Shown here in pieces: positions 55,868 through 63,885 of a stretch of 64,000 bases of DNA. The DNA is from Candidatus Bipolaricaulota bacterium (GTDB taxonomy: Bacteria; Bipolaricaulota; Bipolaricaulia; RBG-16-55-9; DRXL01). Where the stretch lies: contig JANXCC010000002.1 in assembly GCA_025060395.1 (NCBI GenBank), positions 250,791 through 314,790 of the forward strand, in the 5' to 3' direction. A program made the position numbers and the translations under genes. Under the pieces are notes generated by a model that worked only from the letters and a program-made list of their open reading frames with translations, made no database searches and was not told the DNA's origin. Every line of letters begins with the position of its first letter. Within the stretch, counting starts at the first letter, position 1.

Positions 55868-57571
55868 CTAGCTCCCAGACTCTTTGAGGAGCTCTTTGAG
55901 ACCCTTCACGCGCTCTCCTACCGTGATCCCCTCACGCCCAACCTCGCCGGTGAGCAGATGCTCTTGTCTGTGGAGGTTCCGCATGGAGAGCCGTACCTGG
56001 CGCTTCTCCTCGTTGATCCCGATGATGCGCGCCTTGACAACCTGGCCCACCTGGAGGACATCAGCCGGGGTTGAAATCCGCTCGTCTGTGATCTCCGAGA
56101 CGTGAATGAGTCCCTCCACGTCTTCGGTGATCTTCATGAAGGCACCAAACTCCTTGATCTGCGTGATCGGCCCCTCGACGATGCTACCCACAGAGTAGCT
56201 CTCCAGGAACTTGTGCCAGGGGTCTTCTTGGAGCTCTTTGAGGCTGAGTCGAATCTTGCGCTTGCTCGCGTCGGACTTAATCACCTTGGCGGTGATCTCC
56301 TGGCCCTCTTTGACGACATCGCTGGGCTTGCTTACTTTATCCCAGCTCATTTCGGAGATGTGCAGGAGCGCCTCAACACCGTCTTCTAAGTAGACGAACG
56401 CGCCAAAGTCCGTGAGCTTGGTCACGCGCCCTTGGACGATGCTACCCTCAGGATATTTCTCTTCTATCTTCTCCCAGGGATCGGGCTGGGTGCGCTTTAT
56501 AGAAAGGCTGACCCGTCGTTCTTGTTCATTGACGTCGAGCACCACGACCTCAACCTCTTGCCCGACCTTGACGACTTCTTTGGGATGCTCGGGGTAGCCC
56601 CATGACAGCTCCGAGATGTGCACTAAGCCCTCGACATCCTCTTCAATGCGCACGAACGCCCCAAAGTCCGTCAGGCTGACGACCGTGCCCTTGGTCTTGG
56701 TCCCAGCGGGATAGCGCTGCTTCAGGCCGATCCATGGATCCGGACGCAATTGCTTAATAGAGAGTGAGATGCGTTCCCGCTCGCGATCAACAGCCAAGAC
56801 CTTGACCTTGATCTTGTCCCCGACTTTATAAGTATTAGGAGGCACGACGGGGATATCCTTCCAGCTGATCTCCGAGCGATGGACCAGCCCTTCAAAGCCA
56901 CCAACGTCCACGAAGATCCCAAAGTCTACAATCGACTTGATCGTGCCTTCGATGACCTGGCCAGGTTGGAGCTTGTTGAAGAGCTCCTCCTTGCGCTGGC
57001 GCTCCAACTCCTTGAGATATTCTTTGTGAGAGACGACGAGGTTGCGTTCACGCCGATCTAACTCCAAGATGATGAACGGCACCTCCTTGCCCCGCAGCTC
57101 CTCGATCTTGGGTGGCAGATCGTCTCCCAAATGTGAGCCGGGCAAGAAGGCGCGAATCCCTGATTTGAGGAGATTGACGTGATACCCGGCGTCCTTCACC
57201 TCGTCCTCGATCGTCCCGGTGATGGGAAGCCGATGGCGATAGGCGCGCTCCAACTCACTGATGCGCTTCTCGTAAAGCGCGGCCTTCTCGGAGACGTGGA
57301 TCGTGCCCTCTTCTTCGTCGATATACGTGATGAGGACCTCGATCTCATCTCCCGGTTGCGGCGGGGTCTTATGGAACGGCGCCAGCTCCGTGGGCTTCAT
57401 CAACGCCTCAGACTTGTACCCGATATCGACCAAGATCCCTTGGTCGCTGACCTGGACTACCCGCCCCTTCAAGATGTCCCCGCGTGAGTATGTCAGCACA
57501 TCTTGATCGTCTAAGAACGCCTCCATCGACGAGAGTTCGCCCGTCTCTTTGCGCTCCAGTTCCTCGGACAT
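55868..57571 (-). CDS. rpsA: 30S ribosomal protein S1
   Basis: A 567-residue S1 with six S1 (OB) repeats. Successive repeats can be counted by their GxFV/GLVH strands: DQGILVDIGYKSEALM, then VKDAGYHVNLLKSGIRAFLP, VDFGIFVDVGGFEGLVH, LTDFGAFVRIEEDVEGLVHI, LTDFGAFVYLEDGVEALLHI and IKEFGAFMKITEDVEGLIHV. The frame is open further upstream to 57730 but that overlaps ispH; the ATG at 57571 follows GGGTGA and lies five bases past the ispH stop. IspH followed by S1 is a known arrangement (fused in some clostridia). Confidence 0.95.
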   Translation of the reverse strand: MSEELERKETGELSSMEAFLDDQDVLTYSRGDILKGRVVQVSDQGILVDIGYKSEALMKPTELAPFHKTPPQPGDEIEVLITYIDEEEGTIHVSEKAALYEKRISELERAYRHRLPITGTIEDEVKDAGYHVNLLKSGIRAFLPGSHLGDDLPPKIEELRGKEVPFIILELDRRERNLVVSHKEYLKELERQRKEELFNKLQPGQVIEGTIKSIVDFGIFVDVGGFEGLVHRSEISWKDIPVVPPNTYKVGDKIKVKVLAVDRERERISLSIKQLRPDPWIGLKQRYPAGTKTKGTVVSLTDFGAFVRIEEDVEGLVHISELSWGYPEHPKEVVKVGQEVEVVVLDVNEQERRVSLSIKRTQPDPWEKIEEKYPEGSIVQGRVTKLTDFGAFVYLEDGVEALLHISEMSWDKVSKPSDVVKEGQEITAKVIKSDASKRKIRLSLKELQEDPWHKFLESYSVGSIVEGPITQIKEFGAFMKITEDVEGLIHVSEITDERISTPADVLQVGQVVKARIIGINEEKRQVRLSMRNLHRQEHLLTGEVGREGITVGERVKGLKELLKESGS

Positions 57572-57576
57572 TTCGA

Positions 57577-58521
57577 TCACCCGCTTGTTTCCTGGGAGAG
57601 CTCTGACGCGCTCTCGAAAGTTTTCTCGACATCTGTCAGCTGCTCGATGGCAGCTCGAACAGCCTCTATAGCCCGCAGAGGGGTCGAGGCCCCTGCCGAT
57701 ATCCCAATGCGCTTCTTCCCCCAAAACCACTCTCCTTTCAGTTCAGAGGCATCTTCAATATGATAACACGTTGTATATTGGGAGGCGATCTCCGCGAGTC
57801 GGCATGTATTGGAGCTATTGCGCCCACCGATGACGATCACGACGTCGCAACGCTGCGCCAGCTCGCGGATGGCTTCCTGCCGGTCAAACGTCGCTTGACA
57901 TATTGTATTATATGCTCGGACCTCGAGGCAATTCTCCAGCACCCGCCCGATGAGCTGGGCAAACTTCTCGTAGGGGTGAGTCGTTTGCGAGATCAGTCCT
58001 ACGCGATCTGAAGCCTTGAGCTTGAGCTTCTCGACCTCTTCTGGGCCGGTGATCACATCGACTTGAGCGTTGAGCCCTTCCAGATGCCCGAGGATCCCCT
58101 GGATCTCGGGATGCTCGATGTGTCCCATGATGACAACTCGGTAGCCTTGCTCGGCGAGCTCGCGCGCAAACTTCTGGGGAATCGTCACGAGAGGGCACGT
58201 CCCGTCGTAGATCTCGTAGCCCTTTGCTTGGAGGGCTCTCTTGACAGACGGGGCGACGCCATGGGCGCGAATCAAGACCTTCCGTCTCTGTCCCGGTTCC
58301 AGGGGAGGCAGCTCTTCGTGAGATTTGACGAAGACCATCCCCTTAGCGCGCAAGCGCGCGACTTCTTGTGGGTTGTGAATGAGTTCGCCAAGACAATAGA
58401 CCGGGCCATTGGGCGTCTCGTCTAGGAGCCTTTCGGCCATCTCGACGATGCGCTCGACCCCAAAGCACCAGCCAGCGCTGCGCGCGATCTCAATCGTTGG
58501 CCGTTCTCTCACTGTTATCAT
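57577..58521 (-). CDS. ispH: 4-hydroxy-3-methylbut-2-enyl diphosphate reductase
   Basis: The last enzyme of the MEP isoprenoid pathway, an FeS reductase making IPP and DMAPP. The three cluster cysteines are seen in ARSAGWCFGVERIV, YDGTCPLVT and NTICQATFDRQEAI, and the catalytic HGxxxSVK segment reads RAHGVAPSVKRAL. At 314 residues it is normal length. Start overlaps plsC by four bases. It shows that this organism uses the MEP route. Confidence 0.95.
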   Translation of the reverse strand: MITVRERPTIEIARSAGWCFGVERIVEMAERLLDETPNGPVYCLGELIHNPQEVARLRAKGMVFVKSHEELPPLEPGQRRKVLIRAHGVAPSVKRALQAKGYEIYDGTCPLVTIPQKFARELAEQGYRVVIMGHIEHPEIQGILGHLEGLNAQVDVITGPEEVEKLKLKASDRVGLISQTTHPYEKFAQLIGRVLENCLEVRAYNTICQATFDRQEAIRELAQRCDVVIVIGGRNSSNTCRLAEIASQYTTCYHIEDASELKGEWFWGKKRIGISAGASTPLRAIEAVRAAIEQLTDVEKTFESASELSQETSG

Positions 58522-59180
58522 AAGCTCTCCTGAAGCACTGGGGCACGCTCCAGCCCCACTCGGTCTATACGCTCCATAAGTAAATCTGCAAGCTTTTGGT
58601 AGCGTTCATGACGATCTGAGACTTCTCCTAGATCGAATTCTAGGTCTCGCAAGCTAAAGGGCGCGCTAATATGAACGGTGATCTGCGGCCATTGAAACGG
58701 ATATTTGGGAGGATACGGGCCACGGTTTTCAAAGCGCACCGCGACAAATTCGCTGTTTGTGCGCTCAGCAAAGCGTATAGCCCCTGGATGAGCCCGTTTG
58801 GGATTCTGCGTCGTCCCTTCAGGGAAGATCCCTACGATCTTTCCCGATCTGATGGCGTCAAGCACCTTACGCAAGTCCTCCACTTGAAAATGTTCTCGAT
58901 TGATCGTGATCGCGTAATGGCGCACCCAAAAGGCCAAGAAGGGGTTCTCATCCAGCAAGGTCTTGCGCGCGACGAAGTAGATACGATGTCGATGGCCTAG
59001 GGCGGTGATCAAGATAGGGATATCCCAATAGCTCCGATGGCGCGCCACCAGGAGAAACCCACCGCGTTGAGGGAGGTTCTCCCAGCCGCGCACCCGTAAG
59101 CGAAAGAGCGCCCGCACGATCACGCCCAAGACCGGCGCGAGCAACCAATAGAAGAACCCTTTGATGGCCTCAGCATTCAC
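58518..59180 (-). CDS. plsC: 1-acyl-sn-glycerol-3-phosphate acyltransferase
   Basis: A 220-residue PlsC-type enzyme converting lysophosphatidate to phosphatidate. The HX4D catalytic motif is VARHRSYWDIP, the substrate motif FPEGTTQ is near residue 119, with a preceding membrane-associated segment (GFFYWLLAPVLGVIVRALF). It overlaps both cmk (upstream) and ispH (downstream) by four bases, forming the familiar cmk-plsC-ispH-rpsA order of many Gram-positive and thermophilic bacteria. Confidence 0.93.
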   Translation of the reverse strand: MNAEAIKGFFYWLLAPVLGVIVRALFRLRVRGWENLPQRGGFLLVARHRSYWDIPILITALGHRHRIYFVARKTLLDENPFLAFWVRHYAITINREHFQVEDLRKVLDAIRSGKIVGIFPEGTTQNPKRAHPGAIRFAERTNSEFVAVRFENRGPYPPKYPFQWPQITVHISAPFSLRDLEFDLGEVSDRHERYQKLADLLMERIDRVGLERAPVLQESL

Positions 59181-59812
59181 CCGCTCAGTTTACCAGACGT
59201 GCTCCGTCTCTGCAACGCGGTCGCGACGGCTTGGACCGCCTCGGCGATAATCTCGTCGAGGGGGCGGCCATTGGTGTGGATGACAATAGTCTCTGGGGTG
59301 ATCTGAAGGCGTCCGAAGCCCTGGCTGTCGCGGGCGTCGCGGGCGCGGAGCTGCGCTAGCACTTCTTCGTAAGATTGTCCGGGGCGCTCGCGGCAGCGCC
59401 GGCGGGCGCGTTCTTCAGGCGATGCGTCGAGATAGAGCTTGACGTCAGCGGTGGGCAGTACGACAGACCCGATATCGCGTCCTTCCATGACGACGTCTCT
59501 GTGTTGAGCGAGGACGCGTTGCTGCGCGATGAGAAACGCTCGGACTTCAGGTCGTGCAGCGGTTTGGGAGGCGAGTTCGTCCATCTCTGGGGTATAAAGT
59601 CTCTCTGTGACGTCTTGACCGTTGAGTATGATGCGCTCGTCGGGACAGACTTCTATCTGGATTTCTGAGAGCTTCAGCCCTTGGGAGAGCGCGAGGGCGA
59701 CGGCGCGATACATCGCGCCGGTATTGATCAGAAGACAGCCAAAGCGCTTGGCTAGTGCGCGGGCGACGCTCGTCTTGCCCGATCCCGCAGGACCGTCAAT
59801 GGCGATCTGCAT
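59177..59812 (-). CDS. cmk: Cytidylate kinase
   Basis: A 211-residue (d)CMP kinase. The P-loop GPAGSGKTSVARALA opens the protein, followed by LINTGAMYRAVALAL and GRDIGSVVLPTADVKLYLDA, with the lid ASPEERARRRCRE. The frame extends upstream to 59920 but the ATG at 59812 is immediately at the family start and overlaps the TauE stop (TAATG), so translation is coupled. AAGGGGTG precedes it. Confidence 0.95.
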   Translation of the reverse strand: MQIAIDGPAGSGKTSVARALAKRFGCLLINTGAMYRAVALALSQGLKLSEIQIEVCPDERIILNGQDVTERLYTPEMDELASQTAARPEVRAFLIAQQRVLAQHRDVVMEGRDIGSVVLPTADVKLYLDASPEERARRRCRERPGQSYEEVLAQLRARDARDSQGFGRLQITPETIVIHTNGRPLDEIIAEAVQAVATALQRRSTSGKLSG

Positions 59813-60594
59813 TAAAGCACCCCTTGCACGCCCTTCCAAATCATGTTGACTGCCGAATAGAGCAACACGACACCGAAAAGTCTTCTCAAAAAGATTTTTG
59901 AGACCCTTGTCGTGCTCCACGCTCCAAGCTGTGCCCCAATAATTATCCCAAGTGCTAAGGGGAGCGCCAAGTCTATGTGCAGATTGCCCTGGAAGAAGTG
60001 CGTCACCGCCGCGATCAGCGACGACGGCCCCATCACGAAAAGACTTGTCGCAACGGCATTCACGATGTCTACTCCAAGAAAGATATTCATCGCGGGAACC
60101 ATGACGATCCCCCCGCCGATCCCGAAGAACCCCGCTGCGACCCCGGCAACCAATCCGACCAGAGCACCAAGAATGGGCTTCGGGTTTCCGTGGGGATCGA
60201 GGCCACGTCGCAGGAGCAAGCCCAGCTCTTTAGGTTCTTTGCCTGCGAGCATCAGCCCAGAGACATACAGCAAGAGCACTCCAAATGCGATGGCGAGCGC
60301 ATCGCTAGAGATGAATTCCGTGAGAAACGCGCCAAGCCACGCGCCCACCAGCGCCATCGGCAAAAGCGCCAAAGCGAATTTGTAGTCTATCTTTTTTTGT
60401 CGAGAGTACGCAATTGTACTGGAAATCGAGTTGAAGACAATCGCGGCTAAGCTTGTGCCCACGGCCTCTTGGGTTGTGCTCACGGAATTTAAGAAGACCA
60501 AGAGCGGGACCATGAAGATCCCGCCGCCGACCCCGACCATGCTCGCCACCCATCCGATGGCGATAGCTGCGAAAAAGAGTAGAGCGAAGATCAC
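59812..60594 (-). CDS. TauE/SafE family sulfite/organosulfonate exporter
   Basis: A 260-residue membrane protein with about eight spans. Two homologous halves each start with a glycine-rich turn: GWVASMVGVGGGIFMVPLLVFL near residue 13 and AGVAAGFFGIGGGIVMVPAMNIF near 153, the signature of the TauE/SafE (DUF81) family. It probably exports a small sulfur-containing anion, but family members vary. Its last base overlaps the cmk start. Confidence 0.9.
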   Translation of the reverse strand: MIFALLFFAAIAIGWVASMVGVGGGIFMVPLLVFLNSVSTTQEAVGTSLAAIVFNSISSTIAYSRQKKIDYKFALALLPMALVGAWLGAFLTEFISSDALAIAFGVLLLYVSGLMLAGKEPKELGLLLRRGLDPHGNPKPILGALVGLVAGVAAGFFGIGGGIVMVPAMNIFLGVDIVNAVATSLFVMGPSSLIAAVTHFFQGNLHIDLALPLALGIIIGAQLGAWSTTRVSKIFLRRLFGVVLLYSAVNMIWKGVQGVL

Positions 60595-60601
60595 GCTGAT
60601 A

Positions 60602-60946
60602 TCACTGTGAAGTGAGAACTACTATTAAGCCAATGATGCTCAGGATAAGAACAACCCAGCCTCCGATTCGCGTCAAAATGATAACAAACTTGGGAGGCTC
60701 TGTGAGCCCGTACATCACAAGCTTCCATCGTGCCCAGTACATGAAGCAACCCCTTGGGGTGACAATAGCCCAAATCCCCAAGAGCGCAAGGAAAAGCCAT
60801 AGGAAAACCAAGGCTACTCTTATGGGATCACCGGTGACCTTCATAGAGATGTCGAACATCAAAGCAAGTCCTAGAGCCACCCCGAGAGGTATCAGCATCT
60901 GGGTTGTTCGTTTCAGTACGCGTTTTATCATACTGCTCTGCTCCAT
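60602..60946 (-). CDS. Small membrane protein, paralog of the next gene upstream
   Basis: A 114-residue protein with three spans (IPLGVALGLALMFDI, ALVFLWLFLALLGIWAI, IGGWVVLILSIIGLIVVL) and the segment FMYWARWKLVMYGLTEPPKF. The pattern span-span-WARW-xxEPxxFxLxLTRIGG-span is shared with the gene at 60928-61284, so the two are tandem duplicates. A TTG/ATG choice exists only at the very start. Function unknown. Confidence 0.6.
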   Translation of the reverse strand: MEQSSMIKRVLKRTTQMLIPLGVALGLALMFDISMKVTGDPIRVALVFLWLFLALLGIWAIVTPRGCFMYWARWKLVMYGLTEPPKFVIILTRIGGWVVLILSIIGLIVVLTSQ

Positions 60947-61284
60947 AGAAGCAATATCAGTAAGCCAATTATTCCAACACTGATCAACACGATGCCCCCA
61001 ACACGGGTCAGCACTAGAGCACTCTCAGAGGGTTTAGCTTCTTGAAAGAGCCATCGCTGCCCGAACAAGAAAGCATTTTCAGGATCTATAAGCGACCAGA
61101 TCCCCTGCACTATAGCGTTGATCATCAATAGCACGGCTATCGCAAGTATAAGGGGTTTTATCATTCTGTAGTCTAGAGGGCTGGCCAGAAGCCACAAGAA
61201 GACGAGAAACAAAAACAGAGCAAGAGCAACACTCCAGAGGGCTACAATGAGCTTGCCCATGTGTACTGTAATTCTCTTGAGCAT
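60928..61284 (-). CDS. Small membrane protein, paralog of the next gene downstream
   Basis: A 118-residue protein with three spans (LIVALWSVALALFLFLVFLW, MIKPLILAIAVLLMINAIV, VGGIVLISVGIIGLLILLLW) and a conserved soluble loop FLFGQRWLFQEAKPSESALV. Starting at the ATG at 61284, two bases past the prfB stop; the longer open frame upstream is prfB in another register. It overlaps its paralog by 19 bases. Confidence 0.6.
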   Translation of the reverse strand: MLKRITVHMGKLIVALWSVALALFLFLVFLWLLASPLDYRMIKPLILAIAVLLMINAIVQGIWSLIDPENAFLFGQRWLFQEAKPSESALVLTRVGGIVLISVGIIGLLILLLWSRAV

Positions 61285-61286
61285 AG

Positions 61287-62364
61287 CTATCGCTTCCGTT
61301 TCAAATAGCCCTCGATGAACACATCCAGCTCGCCGTCGAGCACGGCTTGGACGTTGCCAACCTCGATCTCCGTGCGATGGTCCTTTACTAACTGATACGG
61401 CTGTAACACATAGGAACGAATCTGGTTGCCCCACTCGATGGAGCGCAGCTCTCCGCGCACTTTGGCGATCTCTTGCTCTTTTTCGCGCAGCTTCAGCTCG
61501 TATAGTCGCGCAGCGAGTAACTCTAAAGCGATCTCTTTGTTCTGCTGTTGGCTGCGCTCCCGCTGGCACGTCACGACAATTCCCGTGGGCAGGTGCGTAA
61601 TGCGCACGGCGGACTCGGTCTTGTTGACGTACTGCCCTCCGGCGCCCCCGGCGCGAAATGTGTCGATCTTGAGATCTTCTGGACGAATCTCAACGTCAGC
61701 CTCTTCGACTTTAGGAATGACTGTCACGGCTGCAAAGGACGTATGCCGTCGCGCATTGGCATCGAAGGGCGAAATCCTCACTAGTCGATGGACGCCGCGC
61801 TCAGCTTTCAAGTACCCATATGCATACGGACCTTGGACTTCAACCGTCGCGCTCTTGATGCCTGCAACCTCGCCAGAGTTGATCTCAATGATGCTTGCCC
61901 GCCAACCACGACGCTCAATGTATCTCAGATACATTCGCAAGAGCATCTCAGCCCAGTCTTGAGCGTCGGTGCCCCCAGCCCCAGCTTGAATGCTCAAATA
62001 ACAATCGTTGGGATCGTAGGGCTCGTTGAGAAACGCTTCGAGCTCAAGAGCTGCTAAACGCTTCTCGATCTCTTGGGCACCCAATTGGACTTCGCGCTCG
62101 ACGGAGGGATCGCCCTCGGATTTGCCCAGCTCTTCTAAGACTTCTAAATCATCGAGCTGGGTCTCTAGCGCTCTATATTTTTGAAGAACCCGTCGCTTCT
62201 GTTCGACTTGTTGAGCAATGAGCTTGGCGCGGTGTTTGTCCTCCCAGAAGCCAGGGGCGGACATCTGGGCTTCAAGCTGTTTGAGTTCAGCTTCGAGCGC
62301 GGCTAAGTCAAAGACGATCAGCGATCTGGGTGAGCCGATCGCGCAAGTCTTGCAAAACGGCCAT
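61287..62364 (-). CDS. prfB: Peptide chain release factor 2 with programmed +1 frameshift
   Basis: RF2 reads stop codons UGA and UAA. The gene starts at the ATG at 62364 (GGAGG 6 bases ahead), codes MAVLQDLRDRLTQIADRL, and meets CTTTGAC; a +1 slip at the CTT codon skips the TGA and continues DLAALEAELKQLEAQ. Total 358 residues. The codon-recognition tripeptide SPF is in LVRISPFDANARRH and the catalytic GGQ in RAGGAGGQYVNKTESAV. The open frame seen upstream of the slip in the second register is not the N-terminus. Confidence 0.96.
62307..62313 (-). promoter_or_regulatory. prfB programmed frameshift site CTTTGAC
   Basis: The classical slippery CUU UGA C heptamer, at codon 18-19. The TGA is at 62308-62310. 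The preceding bases (CAGATCGCTGATCGT) hold no AGGGGG-like element that stimulates slippage in E. coli, so efficiency may depend on context alone. Confidence 0.93.
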
Positions 62365-62378
62365 ACTTTCCTCCTTGC

Positions 62379-62408
62379 TTGCACACCATACTGAAAGTAT
62401 TCTATGAT
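62379..62408 (+). promoter_or_regulatory. Leaderless-type promoter of rsmI
   Basis: TTGCAC (62379-62384), 18 bp, TATGAT (62403-62408), then TGCCGT and the GTG at 62415. Confidence 0.45.
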
Positions 62409-62414
62409 TGCCGT

Positions 62415-63380
62415 GTGAGAAATGCAAGACCTAACCCCCTAGTCTCTTTTCCTGAGGGGAAGGAGAGGTCTTCCCTGCCGCCTACTGGAGAGGGAGGGCC
62501 GAGGGAGAGATCTTTTGGCACTCTGTTCATCGTCGCCACACCCATTGGGAACTTAGAAGATATCACGCTGAGGGCGCTGCGAGTTCTCAAAGAGTGCGAT
62601 TTGATTATCGCTGAAGATACCCGACGCTCGCGACAGCTTCTAGCACACTATGGGATCGAAAAGCCCTTTGAGCGCAGCTTATATCGTGGCGTGGAGCGCG
62701 AGCGTGTCGAGTATTTTTTAGAGAAACTGAAATCTGGAGCGAAGATCGCGCTCATCTCTGATGCGGGCACGCCGTTGATCTCCGATCCAGGCTATGAGTT
62801 GGTGCGCCGTGCGATTGCGGAGAATATCTCGGTCATTTCCATCCCGGGGCCGACAGCGCTGATTGCGGCTCTCGTCGTATCGGGCTTTTCGACGGAGAGA
62901 TTTGTCTTTGAGGGGGTGCCACCAAAGAACGCGAAAGCCAAGCACGAGTTCTTCGCACAATTAGCTCGAGAACCGCGCACCATCGTGCTCTACGAATCTC
63001 CGCATCGCGTGCTGGATACTCTCGAAGTGATGAGCGAGCTACTCTCAGACAGAAAAATTGCGCTCTGTCGGGAGCTGACCAAAGTGCATGAAGAGATTCT
63101 GCGGGGCACGGCGAGAGAAATCCTCGAGCAACTGAAGTCGCGTCCGGCGATCAAGGGCGAGATCACGATGGTCATCGAGCCTTTAGAGTCTGGAGAGTCT
63201 GTAGAGCTGGGAGAGTCAGAGGATACAGAGCTGAGCGTGGTCGAGCACGTGCAAAAGCTCGTAGCTGAAGGGTTGACGAAGAAAGAAGCGATCAAGAGAG
63301 TCGCGCAGATGAGAAAGCTACCCAAGCGAGAAGTCTACGCCCAAGTGCTATCCAGCAAAACCAACTGCTCTTCTGAGTGA
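62415..63380 (+). CDS. rsmI: 16S rRNA (cytidine1402-2'-O)-methyltransferase
   Basis: RsmI methylates C1402 of 16S rRNA with SAM. The tetrapyrrole-methylase-type signature is complete: GTLFIVATPIGNLEDITLRAL, IIAEDTRRSRQLL, ALISDAGTPLISDPGYELV and PGPTALIAALVVSGF. The C-terminal KKEAIKRVAQMRKLPKREVY is the family's tail. The domain begins at about residue 36; the preceding residues (RPNPLVSFPEGKERS, SLPPTGEGGPRE) look like translation of a repeat-type sequence. I use the GTG at 62415 because a -10 box lies 6 bases before; a start nearer the domain with a rare codon is possible. Confidence 0.93.
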   Translation: MRNARPNPLVSFPEGKERSSLPPTGEGGPRERSFGTLFIVATPIGNLEDITLRALRVLKECDLIIAEDTRRSRQLLAHYGIEKPFERSLYRGVERERVEYFLEKLKSGAKIALISDAGTPLISDPGYELVRRAIAENISVISIPGPTALIAALVVSGFSTERFVFEGVPPKNAKAKHEFFAQLAREPRTIVLYESPHRVLDTLEVMSELLSDRKIALCRELTKVHEEILRGTAREILEQLKSRPAIKGEITMVIEPLESGESVELGESEDTELSVVEHVQKLVAEGLTKKEAIKRVAQMRKLPKREVYAQVLSSKTNCSSE

Positions 63381-63507
63381 CACATCTCTTCAGTTTTGAG
63401 TGCTCGGCGGCTGAAACCGCGAGCTGAGCTTCTTGACAGAGACTTCAGCTTAGACCCTTCGGTGGCCGCGTGACTCAAAAGTCAAGAGACATTGGCTCTC
63501 GTGATCC

Positions 63508-63536
63508 TTGACAAACATGGTACTATGTTATACAAT
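63508..63536 (+). promoter_or_regulatory. Promoter/operator of the padR-like gene
   Basis: TTGACA (63508-63513), 17 bp, TACAAT (63531-63536), with the ATG 10 bases after the -10. The spacer includes the near-palindrome ACATGGTACTATGT (63514-63527), resembling the ATGT/ACAT half-sites of PadR operators, so self-repression is likely. Confidence 0.75.
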
Positions 63537-63546
63537 ATACTCGGCT

Positions 63547-63885
63547 ATGGACTTGGAGAACTGGATTTCGCAGTTGCGCAAAGGTACCCTAGAGTTTGCG
63601 ATCATGCTCTTACTCGAAGAAAGTCCCAAGTACGGGCTAGAGCTGATTCAGACTCTTGAAGAGATCCCTGGCTTGGTCACGAAAGAAGGCACTGTCTATC
63701 CCTTGCTCAATCGCCTAAAAAACGACGGCTTGCTGGAAGCGGAGTGGGTCGAATCCCCCGAGGGACCTCCGCGCAAATACTATCGCCTCACTCGCAAGGG
63801 GCGACAACAGCTGGCTGAGATGCGACGCTACTGGCACACGCTGGCGCGCTCTCTGGATGCGCTCGTAGAAGGAGTCCGCGTATGA
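63547..63885 (+). CDS. PadR family transcriptional regulator
   Basis: A 112-residue winged-helix repressor of the PadR type: LRKGTLEFAIMLLLEESPKY, GLELIQTLEEIPGL, EGTVYPLLNRLKNDGLL and PPRKYYRLTRKGRQQLAEM are the canonical helices and wing. The start is the ATG at 63547; the frame is open back through the promoter but that part is untranslated. It overlaps the next gene by four bases (ATGA). PadR-2 regulators paired with a HAAS domain protein form a frequent two-gene module for membrane stress or drug response. Confidence 0.95.
   Translation: MDLENWISQLRKGTLEFAIMLLLEESPKYGLELIQTLEEIPGLVTKEGTVYPLLNRLKNDGLLEAEWVESPEGPPRKYYRLTRKGRQQLAEMRRYWHTLARSLDALVEGVRV

Noticed and set aside
57572..57730. 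N-terminal extension of the S1 frame up to 57730
   Set aside because: It overlaps ispH in another register; the ATG at 57571 has a ribosome site and gives the normal S1 start.
59813..59920. N-terminal extension of cytidylate kinase
   Set aside because: It overlaps the TauE gene; the P-loop begins right after the ATG at 59812.
61285..61569. Long N-terminal extension of the small membrane protein at 60928-61284
   Set aside because: Arg-rich sequence that is prfB read in the wrong register.
62310..62384. Start of prfB in the second register (TTG at 62384)
   Set aside because: The CTTTGAC site and an ATG with GGAGG in the other register show the usual programmed frameshift arrangement.
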